Assembly (NCBI RefSeq): GCF_018613805.1
Contig: NZ_JAGGPL010000013.1
Span: 124,001-188,000 of the forward strand
Source: Arthrobacter sp. ISL-48
GTDB lineage: Bacteria; Actinomycetota; Actinomycetes; Actinomycetales; Micrococcaceae
Direction of reading: 5' to 3'
Length of the DNA: 64,000 bases
The notes under the pieces are model-generated. The model saw only the letters and a program-made list of their open reading frames with translations, had not been told where the DNA came from and did not search any database. A program made the translations under genes and the position numbers. Of this stretch, positions 44,604-53,721 are shown one piece after another. Every line of letters begins with the position of its first letter. Within the stretch, counting starts at the first letter, position 1.

Positions 44604-47024
44604 CTATTTTCCGAGGCCTGCTTTGCGGAGGGCCTCGGCCATCGCTGTGTTCACCGGCACAGGGCTGACCGCGGGCGGCCTGCCGCCCGAACGATTGCCC
44701 GCCGATCCTCTGCCTGCTTCCGCGTTCTGCGGCCGGGGAGCTTTCCCGCCGCCTCCCCCAATGGCGGACCCCCTGTCTGCGCTGGACCCTCGTGCCCCGG
44801 AAGCCGACGGCTCATCATCGAGCCTTAGTGTCAGCGAAATCCGCTTCCGCTCAGGATCAGCTTCCAGCACCTTCACCCGAACAACCTGCCCGGACTTGAC
44901 CACTTCGCGCGGGTCTGACACAAAGCGGTTGGCCAGTGCGGAAACGTGAACAAGCCCGTCCTGGTGGACGCCGACGTCGACGAACGCTCCGAAAGCGGCA
45001 ACGTTGGTGACGGTTCCTTCGAGGACCATGCCTGGCCTAAGGTCGGAGATCCTCTCGATCCCTTCCGAGAACGTGGCAGCGGCAAACCCGGGCCGGGGAT
45101 CGCGGCCCGGCTTGTCCAGCTCGGCCAGGATGTCCTGCACAGTGGGCAAGCCAAAGCTCCCGTCCACGAAGTTGCGCGGGTCCAGGGACGACGCCGGTGC
45201 GGAACCGGCGGCCACCAGAATCTTCCGGGCCACCGCATAGGCCTCCGGGTGCACACTTGACGCATCCAGTGGCTCCGCTCCCCCGGTAATCCGCAGGAAG
45301 CCAGCGCATTGCTCAAACGCCTTGGCGCCCAACCTCGGCACCTTTTTCAATTCAGAGCGCTTGGCGAACGGCCCGTGCTCATTCCGGTACGCCACAATGT
45401 TTTCGCTCAGCAAAGGTCCGACGCCAGCCACCCGGCTCAGGAGCGCCGGCGACGCCGTGTTGACGTCGACTCCCACGGCGTTCACGCAGTCTTCCACTAC
45501 AGCGTCGAGGCTGCGGTCCAGCTTGGATGCCGTGACATCGTGCTGGTACTGCCCGACTCCAATGGACTTTGGATCGATCTTGACCAGCTCCGCCAGCGGA
45601 TCTTGCAGCCGGCGCGCTATGGAGACGGCCCCGCGCAAGGACACATCCATTCCCGGCAGCTCCGCTGCAGCGAGGGCGGACGCTGAATACACCGATGCCC
45701 CGGCCTCCGACACCACCAGCTTTTGTGGCTTCCGGTCCGCCGCGGGCAACTGCTTGATCAGCTCCGCGGCGAGCTTGTCCGTCTCCCGGGAGGCCGTCCC
45801 GTTACCGATCGCCACGAGCTCGACGGCGTGTTGCCGCGCCAGCCGGACAAGGGTCGCCAAAGCTTCATCCCACTTCCGCGCCGGGGCGTGGGGATAGACG
45901 GTATCGGTGGCCACCACCTTGCCTGTCCCATCGACAACGGCGACCTTCACGCCTGTCCGCAGCCCCGGGTCGAGTCCCAAGGTGGCGCGGTTGCCTGCAG
46001 GAGCCGCGAGGAGGACGTCGCGTAGGTTGGCAGCGAATACCCGCACAGCCTCGTCTTCGGCAGCGGTAAACATCCGGCCACGAAGGTCAGCGGTAAGTCT
46101 GGCCAGCAGCCGCGAGCGCCAGGCAACCTGGGCAGTCTGCACCAGCCAGGCATCGGCGGGACGGCCCCGGTCGGCAACGCCGAGGCACCTGGCCACAGCG
46201 GACTCGTAGCGGGAGCGCGCGGCGGCGAGGGCGTCGTCGTCGTTCGGATCCGCCTCGGCGAGATCGAGCTCCAGGACGCCGTCCTTCTCACCGCGCAGCA
46301 ACGCGAGCACCCGGTGCGACGGCATCCCGGCCGGCGCCTGCGAAAAGTCGAAGTAGTCCGCAAACTTCTGGCCCTCGGCCTCTTTGCCCTTCTTCGCCCG
46401 CGACACCATCCGGCCCTGGGTCCAGAGCCGTTCCCGCAGCGTTGCCGCGAGGTCAGGGTCCTGCGCAACACGTTCCACGAGGATGGAACGGGCACCGGCG
46501 AGCGCTGCTGCGGCGTCATCGACGGCGTGTTCAGTGTTCAGATACTTGGCGGCCTCCCGCTCCGGGTCCAGATCGGGCCGCTTCAACAGGGCCTCGGCCA
46601 AAGGCTCCAGCCCGGCTTCCCGGGCGATCTGTGCCTTGGTGCGGCGCTTGGATTTGAACGGGAGATAAATGTCCTCCAGCCGGGACTTGGTATCAGCGGC
46701 GAGGACAGCCTTCTGGACTTCCGGAGTGAGCTGGCCTTGGGCGGCAATCACTTCGAGGACAGTACGACGGCGGTCCTCAAGTTCGCGGAGGTAGCGCAGG
46801 CGCTCGTCGAGCTCGCGGAGCTGGGTGTCGTCAAGCGTCCCCGTGGCTTCCTTGCGGTACCTGGCGATGAAGGGGACAGTGGACCCGCCGTCGAGCAGTT
46901 CCACGGCGGCCTTGACCTGCCAGGTTTTCACGCCCAGTTCGGCGGCAATCTGGCTATGGATCATGTCATCCGGTGCTTCGGCCGGGGACGCCGGGGCGGA
47001 CGGGCGTTGCGGGAGTTGGGTCAC
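44604..47024 (-). CDS. tex: Tex-family S1-domain RNA-binding transcription accessory protein
   Basis: An 806-residue protein with the complete Tex layout: N-terminal HTH-like IHSQIAAELGVKTWQVKAAVELLDGGSTVPFIARYRKE, an YqgF-like RNase H fold around residues 325-450 (LGLDPGLRTGVKVAVVDGTGKVV), helix-hairpin-helix repeats (VGVDVNTASPALLSRVAGVGPLLSENIVAYR, about 500) and an S1 domain (PGMVLEGTVTNVAAFGAFVDVGVHQDGLVH, about 640-710). A Gly/Arg/Ser-rich C-terminal tail follows. Tex binds nucleic acids and acts in transcription. The start is GTG at 47024; an ATG at 46964 is an alternative. Confidence 0.93.
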   Translation of the reverse strand: MTQLPQRPSAPASPAEAPDDMIHSQIAAELGVKTWQVKAAVELLDGGSTVPFIARYRKEATGTLDDTQLRELDERLRYLRELEDRRRTVLEVIAAQGQLTPEVQKAVLAADTKSRLEDIYLPFKSKRRTKAQIAREAGLEPLAEALLKRPDLDPEREAAKYLNTEHAVDDAAAALAGARSILVERVAQDPDLAATLRERLWTQGRMVSRAKKGKEAEGQKFADYFDFSQAPAGMPSHRVLALLRGEKDGVLELDLAEADPNDDDALAAARSRYESAVARCLGVADRGRPADAWLVQTAQVAWRSRLLARLTADLRGRMFTAAEDEAVRVFAANLRDVLLAAPAGNRATLGLDPGLRTGVKVAVVDGTGKVVATDTVYPHAPARKWDEALATLVRLARQHAVELVAIGNGTASRETDKLAAELIKQLPAADRKPQKLVVSEAGASVYSASALAAAELPGMDVSLRGAVSIARRLQDPLAELVKIDPKSIGVGQYQHDVTASKLDRSLDAVVEDCVNAVGVDVNTASPALLSRVAGVGPLLSENIVAYRNEHGPFAKRSELKKVPRLGAKAFEQCAGFLRITGGAEPLDASSVHPEAYAVARKILVAAGSAPASSLDPRNFVDGSFGLPTVQDILAELDKPGRDPRPGFAAATFSEGIERISDLRPGMVLEGTVTNVAAFGAFVDVGVHQDGLVHVSALANRFVSDPREVVKSGQVVRVKVLEADPERKRISLTLRLDDEPSASGARGSSADRGSAIGGGGGKAPRPQNAEAGRGSAGNRSGGRPPAVSPVPVNTAMAEALRKAGLGK

Positions 47025-47159
47025 CAGAACATTTTGCCCTACTCACCCGTCTTGAGCAGACTTGCCCCAGTCCGCCGCCGGAGGTATTCCGCTCGGGGCG
47101 CCGAAGTGCTGTAGTGGAGATGCCGTCACAGGCAACCCATTCTCGAGGAAGAGGCCACC

Positions 47160-47456
47160 ATGCGGGAACTGCTCATCGTCTTTCAGGATGGGTTTGACGA
47201 GGCCAACATCACCGTCATGGTCAACGGCAAAGAAGTCCGCCGCGATGTCGGAGTGTCCACCAACCCTCTCCTCGGAGAAGCGTTTGAAACGTCAGTGGAG
47301 CTGCCGGCCAAAGGCGCACACGTGGGCGTGGAGGTCACCAACCGGGGACTCAAGGGCATTATCAAAGTAAGCGGAAAACCCAGGAGCTTGCTGGTTTCCA
47401 TTGAGGACGGGAAGCTGCTGCTGCGGGAAGGAACCGGCCGCGAAGCGTTCCTTTAG
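47160..47456 (+). CDS. Small uncharacterised protein
   Basis: A 98-residue protein, MRELLIVFQDGFDEANITVMVNG at the start, predicted to form beta strands throughout (VRRDVGVSTNPLLGEAFETSVEL and VGVEVTNRGLKGIIKVSG). No catalytic motif, signal or membrane segment. GAGGAAGAGG lies eight bases before the ATG, a good site, which supports a real gene. It ends one base before the convergent deaminase gene begins. I do not recognise a family. Confidence 0.65.
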   Translation: MRELLIVFQDGFDEANITVMVNGKEVRRDVGVSTNPLLGEAFETSVELPAKGAHVGVEVTNRGLKGIIKVSGKPRSLLVSIEDGKLLLREGTGREAFL

Positions 47457-47909
47457 CTATTCGGCGATGTCCACTTCTTCGGCGATGTCCTCGGCCCAGA
47501 GTTCAGCGTGATCGCGTTGAAAATCGCGCATCATGTCGACGCAGCGTTCGTCATTCAAGACCACCACTTCCACCCCGCGCGACCGCAGGAGATCGAATTC
47601 GCCGGGAAAGGTCTCTGCTTCTCCCACAACAACCTTGGGGATCTTGAACTGGATGATTGTTCCCGTACACATGGCGCATGGAGCGAGTGTTGTGTACAGC
47701 ACGGTGTCCCGATAGTTGCGCTGGCGCCCCGCCGCCCGAAGCGCGGACATCTCGCCGTGGGCAATCGGATCCCCGTGCTGCACCCGCTCGTTGTGGCCGG
47801 TGGCGATGACCTCGCCGCCACGGGCAAGGGCGGCGCCGATAGGGATGCCGCCTTCACTGAGGCTTTTCTGCGCGGCTTGGAAAGCAGCTTCGAATCCAGG
47901 GTCATTCAT
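47457..47909 (-). CDS. Cytosine-deaminase-type nucleoside/nucleobase deaminase (Fcy1-like)
   Basis: A 150-residue member of the CDA superfamily, close to yeast cytosine deaminase: zinc motif HGEMSAL (GDPIAHGEMSALRAAGRQ) and TTLAPCAMCTGTIIQF, with the proton-shuttle Glu in HGE. The C-terminal ERCVDMMRDFQRDHAELWAEDI also fits Fcy1-type enzymes. It likely turns cytosine into uracil or deaminates a related base. A short direct repeat near the end (tcggcgatgtcc at 47461-47472 and 47479-47490) codes for EDIAEEVDIAE. Confidence 0.87.
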   Translation of the reverse strand: MNDPGFEAAFQAAQKSLSEGGIPIGAALARGGEVIATGHNERVQHGDPIAHGEMSALRAAGRQRNYRDTVLYTTLAPCAMCTGTIIQFKIPKVVVGEAETFPGEFDLLRSRGVEVVVLNDERCVDMMRDFQRDHAELWAEDIAEEVDIAE

Positions 47910-47984
47910 AGGCAGAGCCTACCCTCGGGGGAGAGCCGGATGGCTTATTGGCTCTGGCTGCCGGACAGCACACCGGGCAGCAGG

Positions 47985-48017
47985 CGACGGCGGCACCCAA
48001 GACGGGGGCCGCCGTCG
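47985..48017 (-). terminator. Terminator hairpin after the Old Yellow Enzyme gene
   Basis: Arms cgacggcggc (47985-47994) and gccgccgtcg (48008-48017) form a perfect 10-bp stem with a 13-base loop, 14 bases past the stop of the OYE gene. No T run follows, so the strength is uncertain. Confidence 0.6.
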
Positions 48018-48031
48018 TCGTTAAGTTATTC

Positions 48032-49102
48032 CTAGTTCTGGTAAGCCGGGTAGTCGGTGTAGCCCTTGGCCCCTTCGCCATAGAAGGTGGACGGATCAGG
48101 CTCGTTCAGGGGGAGGCTTTCCTTCCAGCGCCGGGCCAGGTCCGGGTTGGCGATGGCCGGGCGCCCCACCACAACTGCGTCGGCATGCCCGTCGGCAACC
48201 AGCGACAGTGCTTCATCCCGAGTGGTGACAACACCGAAGCCGGTGTTCACCAGGAACGTCCCGTCAAAGCGTGAGCGGAGATCCTGGACCAGCTCACCCT
48301 TTGGCTCGTGGTGAAGGATGCTCAGGTACGCGAGATTCAGCGGCGCAATGCTGTCCACCAGGACCTCGTACGTGGCGCGCACGTCGGCGGCGTCGGTTTC
48401 GGCGATGCCCTGGACGTTGTGCTCGGGTGAAATCCGGATGCCCACGCGGCTGGCGCCAAGCGCCGCCACCACGGCATTGACCGTCTCGATCACAAAGCGG
48501 GCACGGTTTTCCGGTGAACCACCGTAGCTGTCCGTGCGGACGTTGGCGTTCGGCGCCAGGAATTCGTGCAGGAGGTACCCGTTGGCCGAGTGCAATTCGA
48601 CGCCGTCGAACCCAGCCTCGATCGCGTTGAGGGACGCCGTGACGATCTCCTGCATGACCACGGAAAGCTCATCACTGGTCAGCGCATGCGGCACTGGGTA
48701 CTGCTGCTTGCCGGCGGGGGTGCGAACTTCGCCTTCGATGGCTACGGCACTGGGGCCAACGATCTGGTGACCGCCGGTGATGTCCTGGTGCGACACCCTG
48801 CCGCCATGCATGACCTGGGCGAACATCCGGCCGCCCTCAGCGTGGACGGCGTCGGTGACCTTCTTCCAGCCGGCGATCTGCTCTTCAGTGACCAGGCCAG
48901 GCTGCCCCGGGTAGGAACGGCCTGCAGGGCTGGGGTAGGTACCCTCGCTGACGATCAGGCCGAGCGTTGCGCGCTGGCGGTAGTGCTCAGCGACCAGCGG
49001 TCCGGGAACGCCTTCCTCACCCGAGCGGACACGGGTCAAGGGCGCCATCACCAGGCGGTTAGGCAGTTCGAGCTCGCCAAGGGTCAACGGGGAAAACAGC
49101 AT
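48032..49102 (-). CDS. Old Yellow Enzyme family alkene reductase (NemA-like)
   Basis: A 356-residue FMN-dependent TIM-barrel enzyme: LFSPLTLGELELPNRLVMAPLTRVRS at the start, AQVMHGGRVSH with HxxN-like substrate-binding positions, GVELHSANGYLLHEFLAPNANVRTDSYGG, and ADAVVVGRPAIANPDL near the C-terminus. OYEs use NADPH to reduce activated C=C bonds and nitro compounds. The ATG at 49102 has AGGAACTG upstream. The gene is single, followed by a hairpin. Confidence 0.92.
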   Translation of the reverse strand: MLFSPLTLGELELPNRLVMAPLTRVRSGEEGVPGPLVAEHYRQRATLGLIVSEGTYPSPAGRSYPGQPGLVTEEQIAGWKKVTDAVHAEGGRMFAQVMHGGRVSHQDITGGHQIVGPSAVAIEGEVRTPAGKQQYPVPHALTSDELSVVMQEIVTASLNAIEAGFDGVELHSANGYLLHEFLAPNANVRTDSYGGSPENRARFVIETVNAVVAALGASRVGIRISPEHNVQGIAETDAADVRATYEVLVDSIAPLNLAYLSILHHEPKGELVQDLRSRFDGTFLVNTGFGVVTTRDEALSLVADGHADAVVVGRPAIANPDLARRWKESLPLNEPDPSTFYGEGAKGYTDYPAYQN

Positions 49103-49270
49103 GCGCAGTTCCTTTCAGGAAATGAAGTGGTTCTGCTCTGCCCAACTGGGTGGCGCCTGCAACTATTCCGGATGAGACAGGGATCATGCTGGGTGTGGCG
49201 CCGAGTCGGCACCTGAGCGGCCCACCCTCCCTGAGCTGTCGATGGATCGAGGCTGCTTCTGGAGTCAAAA

Positions 49271-49302
49271 GGGAGGCCGGCGCATAACTGCACCGGCCTC
49301 CC
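49271..49302 (-). terminator. Rho-independent terminator after the second NCS1 gene
   Basis: Arms gggaggccgg (49271-49280) and ccggcctccc (49293-49302) form a perfect 10-bp stem with a 12-base loop; on the minus strand the stem is followed by TTTT. It stands 28 bases past the stop of the permease gene. Confidence 0.85.
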
Positions 49303-49329
49303 CAACAGAGCACAAACGAAAACAGGGAG

Positions 49330-51072
49330 CTACTTTTGCGCCGGCAGTACCAGCTCCCCTGTCTTGTCGGTCGAAAGGGCGAGGGACGAGACGTACTGCG
49401 GTCCGCCGTCGGGCCCGTCCTGGGCAGAGCGGATCATGTCCGGGCGTTCGAACTCCAGCCCCGTGACATGGCAGAGCAGCTTCTGGTCGCTCGGGTTGCC
49501 GTCGCCGTCGAACATCGGCAGGTCGATGCCGTCATCGGCGCGCCGCAAGTAGTACCTTCCGCGGGTAAGCAGCGCCAGGACGGGCGGCAACACCAAGGCC
49601 AGGCCGACGGCGAAGATCGGCGAGTAGGGCTGGATGGCGGCGCCGAACGCCCCGAAGAAGACCGCAATGGACACCCCGGCGGACACCAGCATGGACACAA
49701 ACCCAACCGGATTCACCGCGTAGAGCATGCCGCGGCGGAACTCCGGAACCTTCGGCGAAATCTTGAGCAGGTACTTGTTGATCGCGATGTCAGACGCCAC
49801 CGTGACAACCCAGGCCATAGCGCAGTTCGCGTAGAAGCCCAGGATGGTGCTGAGGAAGTCGAACATGTTGGCTTCCATCAGGATCAGGGCGATCACCAGG
49901 TTCACCACCACAAACACCATGCGGCCGGGGTAGGTCTTGGTGACGCGCGTGAAGCTGTTGGTCCAGGCCAGCGACCCGGAATACGCGTTGGTGACGTTGA
50001 TTTTGATCTGGGAGATGACCACCAGCGCCACGGCCAGGCTCATCGCCAGCCACGCGGGCATCATCTCCTGGTACACGCCAAGGAACTGGTGGACCGGCTC
50101 ATTGGCGTGCACGGACGCCGCCGGATCCAGGGTGGCGATCAGGTAGATGGCGATGAACATGCCCACGACCTGCTTGATCGCCCCGAAAATCACCCAGCCG
50201 GGCCCGGCCAGGATCACGGCCCGCCACCAGGCGCCCTTGTTCTGGGCAGTCTTGGGCGGCATGAACCGCAGGTAATCGATTTGCTCGGCGATCTGCGCCA
50301 TCAGGGACAGGCAAACGCCGGCGGCCAGCATCACCGACGCGAGGTTCGTCCCCCCAGCCCCCGACTCCCCCGTATAGGCAAAGAAGCCGTCGATGCTCTC
50401 CGGGTGTGAAACCAGCAGGTATCCCACCGGCACCACCATGAGGAGCAGCCACAGAGGAGTGGTCCACACTTGCAGCTTGGCCAGCGTGTTCATTCCGTAG
50501 ATCACCAGCGGAATGATGATCAAGGTGGATGCCGCATACCCCAGCCATTGCGGGATGCCCAAGCCAAGCTCCAGGCCCTGGGCCATGATCGAGCCTTCCA
50601 GGGCGAAGAAGATGAATGTGAACGTCGCGAAGATGACGTTGGTGACCACCGATCCGTAATACCCAAACCCGGATCCGCGCGTGATCAGGTCCAGGTCGAT
50701 GTTGTAGCGCGCGGCGTAGTAGGCAAGCGGAAAGCCGGTGGCAAAGATGATCACGGCCGCCACCAGGATGCCGAAGATCGCATTCACTGTTCCATAGGCT
50801 ATGCCGATGTTCGCGCCGATGGAGAAGTCGGCCAGGTACGCGATCCCGCCCAGCGCGCTCGTGGCCACCACGCCGGCACTCCACTTCCGGTAAGAACGCG
50901 GTGCGAACCGGAGCGTGTAATCCTCCAGGCTCTCCTTCGTTGCGCTCAGCGCTGCGGCGTTGCCCGTCGTCGCGGTTCCCGCCGTAGCAGTTCCAGACGG
51001 ACTGCTGACGGCGGCGGCCCCTCCTGCCGCCGTCGGCTCCAGTAGCTGGGTGCTCTCCACGTCATGACTCAT
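49330..51072 (-). CDS. NCS1-family purine/cytosine permease
   Basis: A 580-residue membrane protein with a long low-complexity N-terminus (Ala/Thr/Ser-rich, residues 10-45), about twelve hydrophobic segments, and NCS1 features: SLEDYTLRFAPRSYRKWS before TM1, FALEGSIMAQGLELGLGIPQW and VTNAYSGSLAWTNSFTR near residue 370. A long hydrophilic C-terminus (60 residues) follows the last segment. It differs strongly from the NCS1 carrier at 3723-5294, so a different substrate is likely (purine or pyrimidine base). The ATG at 51072 fits family starts; its Shine-Dalgarno is weak. A terminator follows. Confidence 0.85.
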   Translation of the reverse strand: MSHDVESTQLLEPTAAGGAAAVSSPSGTATAGTATTGNAAALSATKESLEDYTLRFAPRSYRKWSAGVVATSALGGIAYLADFSIGANIGIAYGTVNAIFGILVAAVIIFATGFPLAYYAARYNIDLDLITRGSGFGYYGSVVTNVIFATFTFIFFALEGSIMAQGLELGLGIPQWLGYAASTLIIIPLVIYGMNTLAKLQVWTTPLWLLLMVVPVGYLLVSHPESIDGFFAYTGESGAGGTNLASVMLAAGVCLSLMAQIAEQIDYLRFMPPKTAQNKGAWWRAVILAGPGWVIFGAIKQVVGMFIAIYLIATLDPAASVHANEPVHQFLGVYQEMMPAWLAMSLAVALVVISQIKINVTNAYSGSLAWTNSFTRVTKTYPGRMVFVVVNLVIALILMEANMFDFLSTILGFYANCAMAWVVTVASDIAINKYLLKISPKVPEFRRGMLYAVNPVGFVSMLVSAGVSIAVFFGAFGAAIQPYSPIFAVGLALVLPPVLALLTRGRYYLRRADDGIDLPMFDGDGNPSDQKLLCHVTGLEFERPDMIRSAQDGPDGGPQYVSSLALSTDKTGELVLPAQK

Positions 51073-51319
51073 TCGGGCCGTCGCTTTCGTTGCTGAAGCA
51101 TGGTTTTCGTAACGTCTCTTTGCGAGGCTAACCGGCAGGAACGACAGATGGGTCACGGCCTTGTTTCGGCCGCGTTAAGGATTGACACAGCTGTGAAGCG
51201 GTGGGCCCTACTTCGACCAAACGGGGACGGACGCCCTTGTAGCCATTCCACAAAAACCGCCACGAAGCGCCGGACTACCGTCAAAGGGAGGTCCCACCCA
51301 ACCCGATGAAAGAGGATCG

Positions 51320-52345
51320 ATGACGATACAGGCAGAACCGCAGGTGAGCCGGCACGCCATTCTCGAAACCGCCCGGATGCAGGTACTCGAGCAAGGCATC
51401 GGTCTCTCTGAAAGCCAACTCCTGGACATCCTCAGGCTCCCGGACCATGCGGTTCCGGCGGCCCTGCAGCTGGCCCACGAGGTCCGGCTGAAGCACTGCG
51501 GCGAGGACGTTGAAGTGGAGGGCATCATCTCCATCAAGACCGGCGGCTGCCCCGAGGACTGTCATTTCTGCAGCCAGTCTGGCCTTTTCGATAGCCCTGT
51601 CCGTGGCGTCTGGCTGGATATTCCCGCGCTGGTCAGGGCCGCGAAAGAGACCGCAGCCACGGGCGCCACCGAGTTCTGCATCGTGGCAGCGGTCCGCGGC
51701 CCGGACATCAAGCTGATGAACCAGATCAAGTTCGCGATCGACCGCATCAACGAAGAAGTGGACATCAACATCGCATGCTCCCTGGGCATGCTGACACAGC
51801 GGCAGGTGGACCAGCTCGACAGCTGGGGCGTACACCGTTACAACCACAACCTGGAAACAGCCCGCAGCTACTTTCCACAAGTGGTCACGACGCACAGCTA
51901 CGAGGAACGCCTGGAGACTTGCGCGATGGTGAAGGACGCCGGCATGGAACTCTGCTGCGGCGCCCTGATCGGCATGGGCGAGTCCCTGGAGCAGCGGGCC
52001 GAACTGGCAGCCCAGCTCGCAGCCCTCGAACCGCATGAGGTCCCGCTGAACTTCCTCAACCCGCGCCCCGGAACTCCCCTGGAAAATCAAGGCATCATGG
52101 ACGGCAAGGATGCCCTCCGCGCCATCGCGGCCTTCAGGCTCGCCATGCCCCGCACAGTGCTGCGCTATGCGGGCGGACGCGAGCTGACCCTGGGTGACCT
52201 TGGCACCCGCGAAGGCCTGCTCGGCGGCATCAACGCAGTCATAGTCGGCAATTACCTCACCACCCTGGGGCGCCCGGCGACCGCTGACCTGAACCTCCTG
52301 GTGGAACTGAATATGCCGATCAAGGAACTCCAGAAGACGCTGTGA
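51320..52345 (+). CDS. bioB: Biotin synthase BioB
   Basis: A 341-residue radical-SAM enzyme with the [4Fe-4S] motif [13 protein letters not shown] (Cys near 76, 80, 83), the [2Fe-2S] ligands as in [23 protein letters not shown], and [27 protein letters not shown]. It inserts sulfur into dethiobiotin, the last step of biotin synthesis. The ATG at 51320 lies 7 bases after AAGAGGA. Its stop overlaps the start of bsaP (GTGA), so both are coupled. No other biotin genes are in the window. Confidence 0.96.
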   Translation: MTIQAEPQVSRHAILETARMQVLEQGIGLSESQLLDILRLPDHAVPAALQLAHEVRLKHCGEDVEVEGIISIKTGGCPEDCHFCSQSGLFDSPVRGVWLDIPALVRAAKETAATGATEFCIVAAVRGPDIKLMNQIKFAIDRINEEVDINIACSLGMLTQRQVDQLDSWGVHRYNHNLETARSYFPQVVTTHSYEERLETCAMVKDAGMELCCGALIGMGESLEQRAELAAQLAALEPHEVPLNFLNPRPGTPLENQGIMDGKDALRAIAAFRLAMPRTVLRYAGGRELTLGDLGTREGLLGGINAVIVGNYLTTLGRPATADLNLLVELNMPIKELQKTL

Positions 52346-52575
52346 ACGGGAGTCCCAGGAGCCAAGTTGCCGCTGGTATCACCTACTGCGGGCACTGCGG
52401 TGAGACGCCCGGCGGCGCCGGGGCAGCGCCGTCGGACGCTCACCAGCTGTGCAGCGCACGGCTCCAACTCGAACCGCCGCGGTATTGCCGGCTCTGTGGG
52501 CGGCGTCTGAAGGTCCAGGTGTCTCCCTTGGGCTGGTGGGCTAGCTGTTCACGGCACGGGGTCACGACAGCCTGA
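52342..52575 (+). CDS. bsaP: Biotin synthase auxiliary protein BsaP
   Basis: A 77-residue Cys-rich protein with the BsaP pattern: ITYCGHCG near the start, [37 protein letters not shown] at the end. In mycobacteria this small protein supports biotin synthase by helping rebuild its auxiliary cluster. The GTG at 52342 overlaps the bioB stop by four bases. This gene pair is a trait of actinobacteria. Confidence 0.9.
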   Translation: MNGSPRSQVAAGITYCGHCGETPGGAGAAPSDAHQLCSARLQLEPPRYCRLCGRRLKVQVSPLGWWASCSRHGVTTA

Positions 52576-52638
52576 GATTACCGGCACGCGCGGCACGAAC
52601 AGCCGGAGCGCTGAAACTGGAGCTCCTAGACTGGAAAT

Positions 52639-53082
52639 ATGGCGGACAGGCTGACTCCCGAGCGGCGCAGCTGGAACATGTCCAGGATCAGGGGCAAGAA
52701 CACCAAGCCCGAGTTGTTGGTCCGCCGGCTCCTCCATGCCAAAGGATACCGGTACCGCCTGCACGGCAAAGCCGGCAAGGCCCGCCTGCCCGGTAATCCG
52801 GACCTGGTTTTCGCTGGCCGCCGCAAGGTCATCTTCGTCAACGGCTGCTTTTGGCATTTCCACGATTGCAGGGTGGGCCAGCACGCCCCGAAAGCAAACG
52901 CTGTGTTCTGGGAGGCAAAGCGCACCCGGACGAAAACCCGCGATGCCGATCAGCGCCGTCGGCTCCAAGAGGCCGGCTGGGAAGTTCTTACAGTGTGGGA
53001 ATGCGAGTTGAAGGACGCATCCGCGCTGGAAATCCAACTGGAACAGTTCCTGGACGCACAAGCAAAGTACCGCGGAAATTGA
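52639..53082 (+). CDS. vsr: Very-short-patch repair endonuclease (Vsr)
   Basis: A 147-residue Vsr endonuclease: TPERRSWNMSRIRGKNTKPELLVRRLLHAKGYRYRLH, the active-site strand LPGNPDLVFAGRRKVIFVNGCFWHFHDC with Asp and the zinc-binding His/Cys, and WEVLTVWECEL. Vsr nicks beside T:G mismatches made by deamination of 5-methylcytosine. It normally sits with a C5-cytosine methyltransferase, but none is present here. It lies 3.1 kb from mcrC, on the other strand. Confidence 0.92.
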   Translation: MADRLTPERRSWNMSRIRGKNTKPELLVRRLLHAKGYRYRLHGKAGKARLPGNPDLVFAGRRKVIFVNGCFWHFHDCRVGQHAPKANAVFWEAKRTRTKTRDADQRRRLQEAGWEVLTVWECELKDASALEIQLEQFLDAQAKYRGN

Positions 53083-53310
53083 GGCAATCTTTACCATTTA
53101 CGCCCGCCCTTATTGAGGCCTCGACCCGAAGATTAGATCGGGTGGCCCGTCCGGACTGCCGATGTAAAACCCGCAGTCTCCCCAAGAAAGCCGCACTACT
53201 TCTCCGCAGCCGATGCCGGTCAGGAGAACAGACCTAACCTGAAGACTGACGAATGCCTCAGCTCACAACCCCCCTTGCTGGGGCGGAGGAGGCCAGCGGA
53301 AAGGAGGATC

Positions 53311-53721
53311 ATGACACAGCCCGACGACTCCGGACGGCCGCTGGTGGACCAGTCCGTGCTGGACCGGCTGCTTGAGGAACTGGACCAGGACGAGGGCTAT
53401 TTCACAGTTTTCGTTGGGAAGTTCATCGAACTGCTGCCCGCCAGGATAGGAAAGCTGCGGCTCGCGCTGACAACAGGGGACCTGGACGGAACCGTCGACG
53501 CGGTCCTCAGCCTGAAGACCTCCAGCCAGATGGTCGGGGCCGAGCGGCTTGCTGGCCTGGCCATGGACTTGGAAGGCGCCATTCGAAACGAATCCCAGCT
53601 GGGCGATCCGACAGTGGGCCTGCCCCGGTTAGCGGCCATGTACCTGAAACCGATCGACCATTGCAGCAAGCAAACCCTTCACAGGCTCGAGGCTCAGCGC
53701 TCCTCGGGAGCCAGCCGATAA
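53311..53721 (+). CDS. Hpt-domain-like protein without the phosphoacceptor histidine
   Basis: A 136-residue helical protein resembling histidine phosphotransfer domains. The canonical AH-x-LK helix reads V-L66-S-LK69 (VDAVLSLKTSSQMVGAERLAGLAMDLE), so the phosphorylated His is Leu, a change of one base (CTC for CAC). Neighbouring residues of the motif, including the Lys and the following small residues, remain. The ATG at 53311 follows AAGGAGGATC. It lies next to a response regulator gene and overlaps that gene's end by 28 bp (convergent). It may hold a receiver domain rather than pass phosphate. Confidence 0.75.
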   Translation: MTQPDDSGRPLVDQSVLDRLLEELDQDEGYFTVFVGKFIELLPARIGKLRLALTTGDLDGTVDAVLSLKTSSQMVGAERLAGLAMDLEGAIRNESQLGDPTVGLPRLAAMYLKPIDHCSKQTLHRLEAQRSSGASR

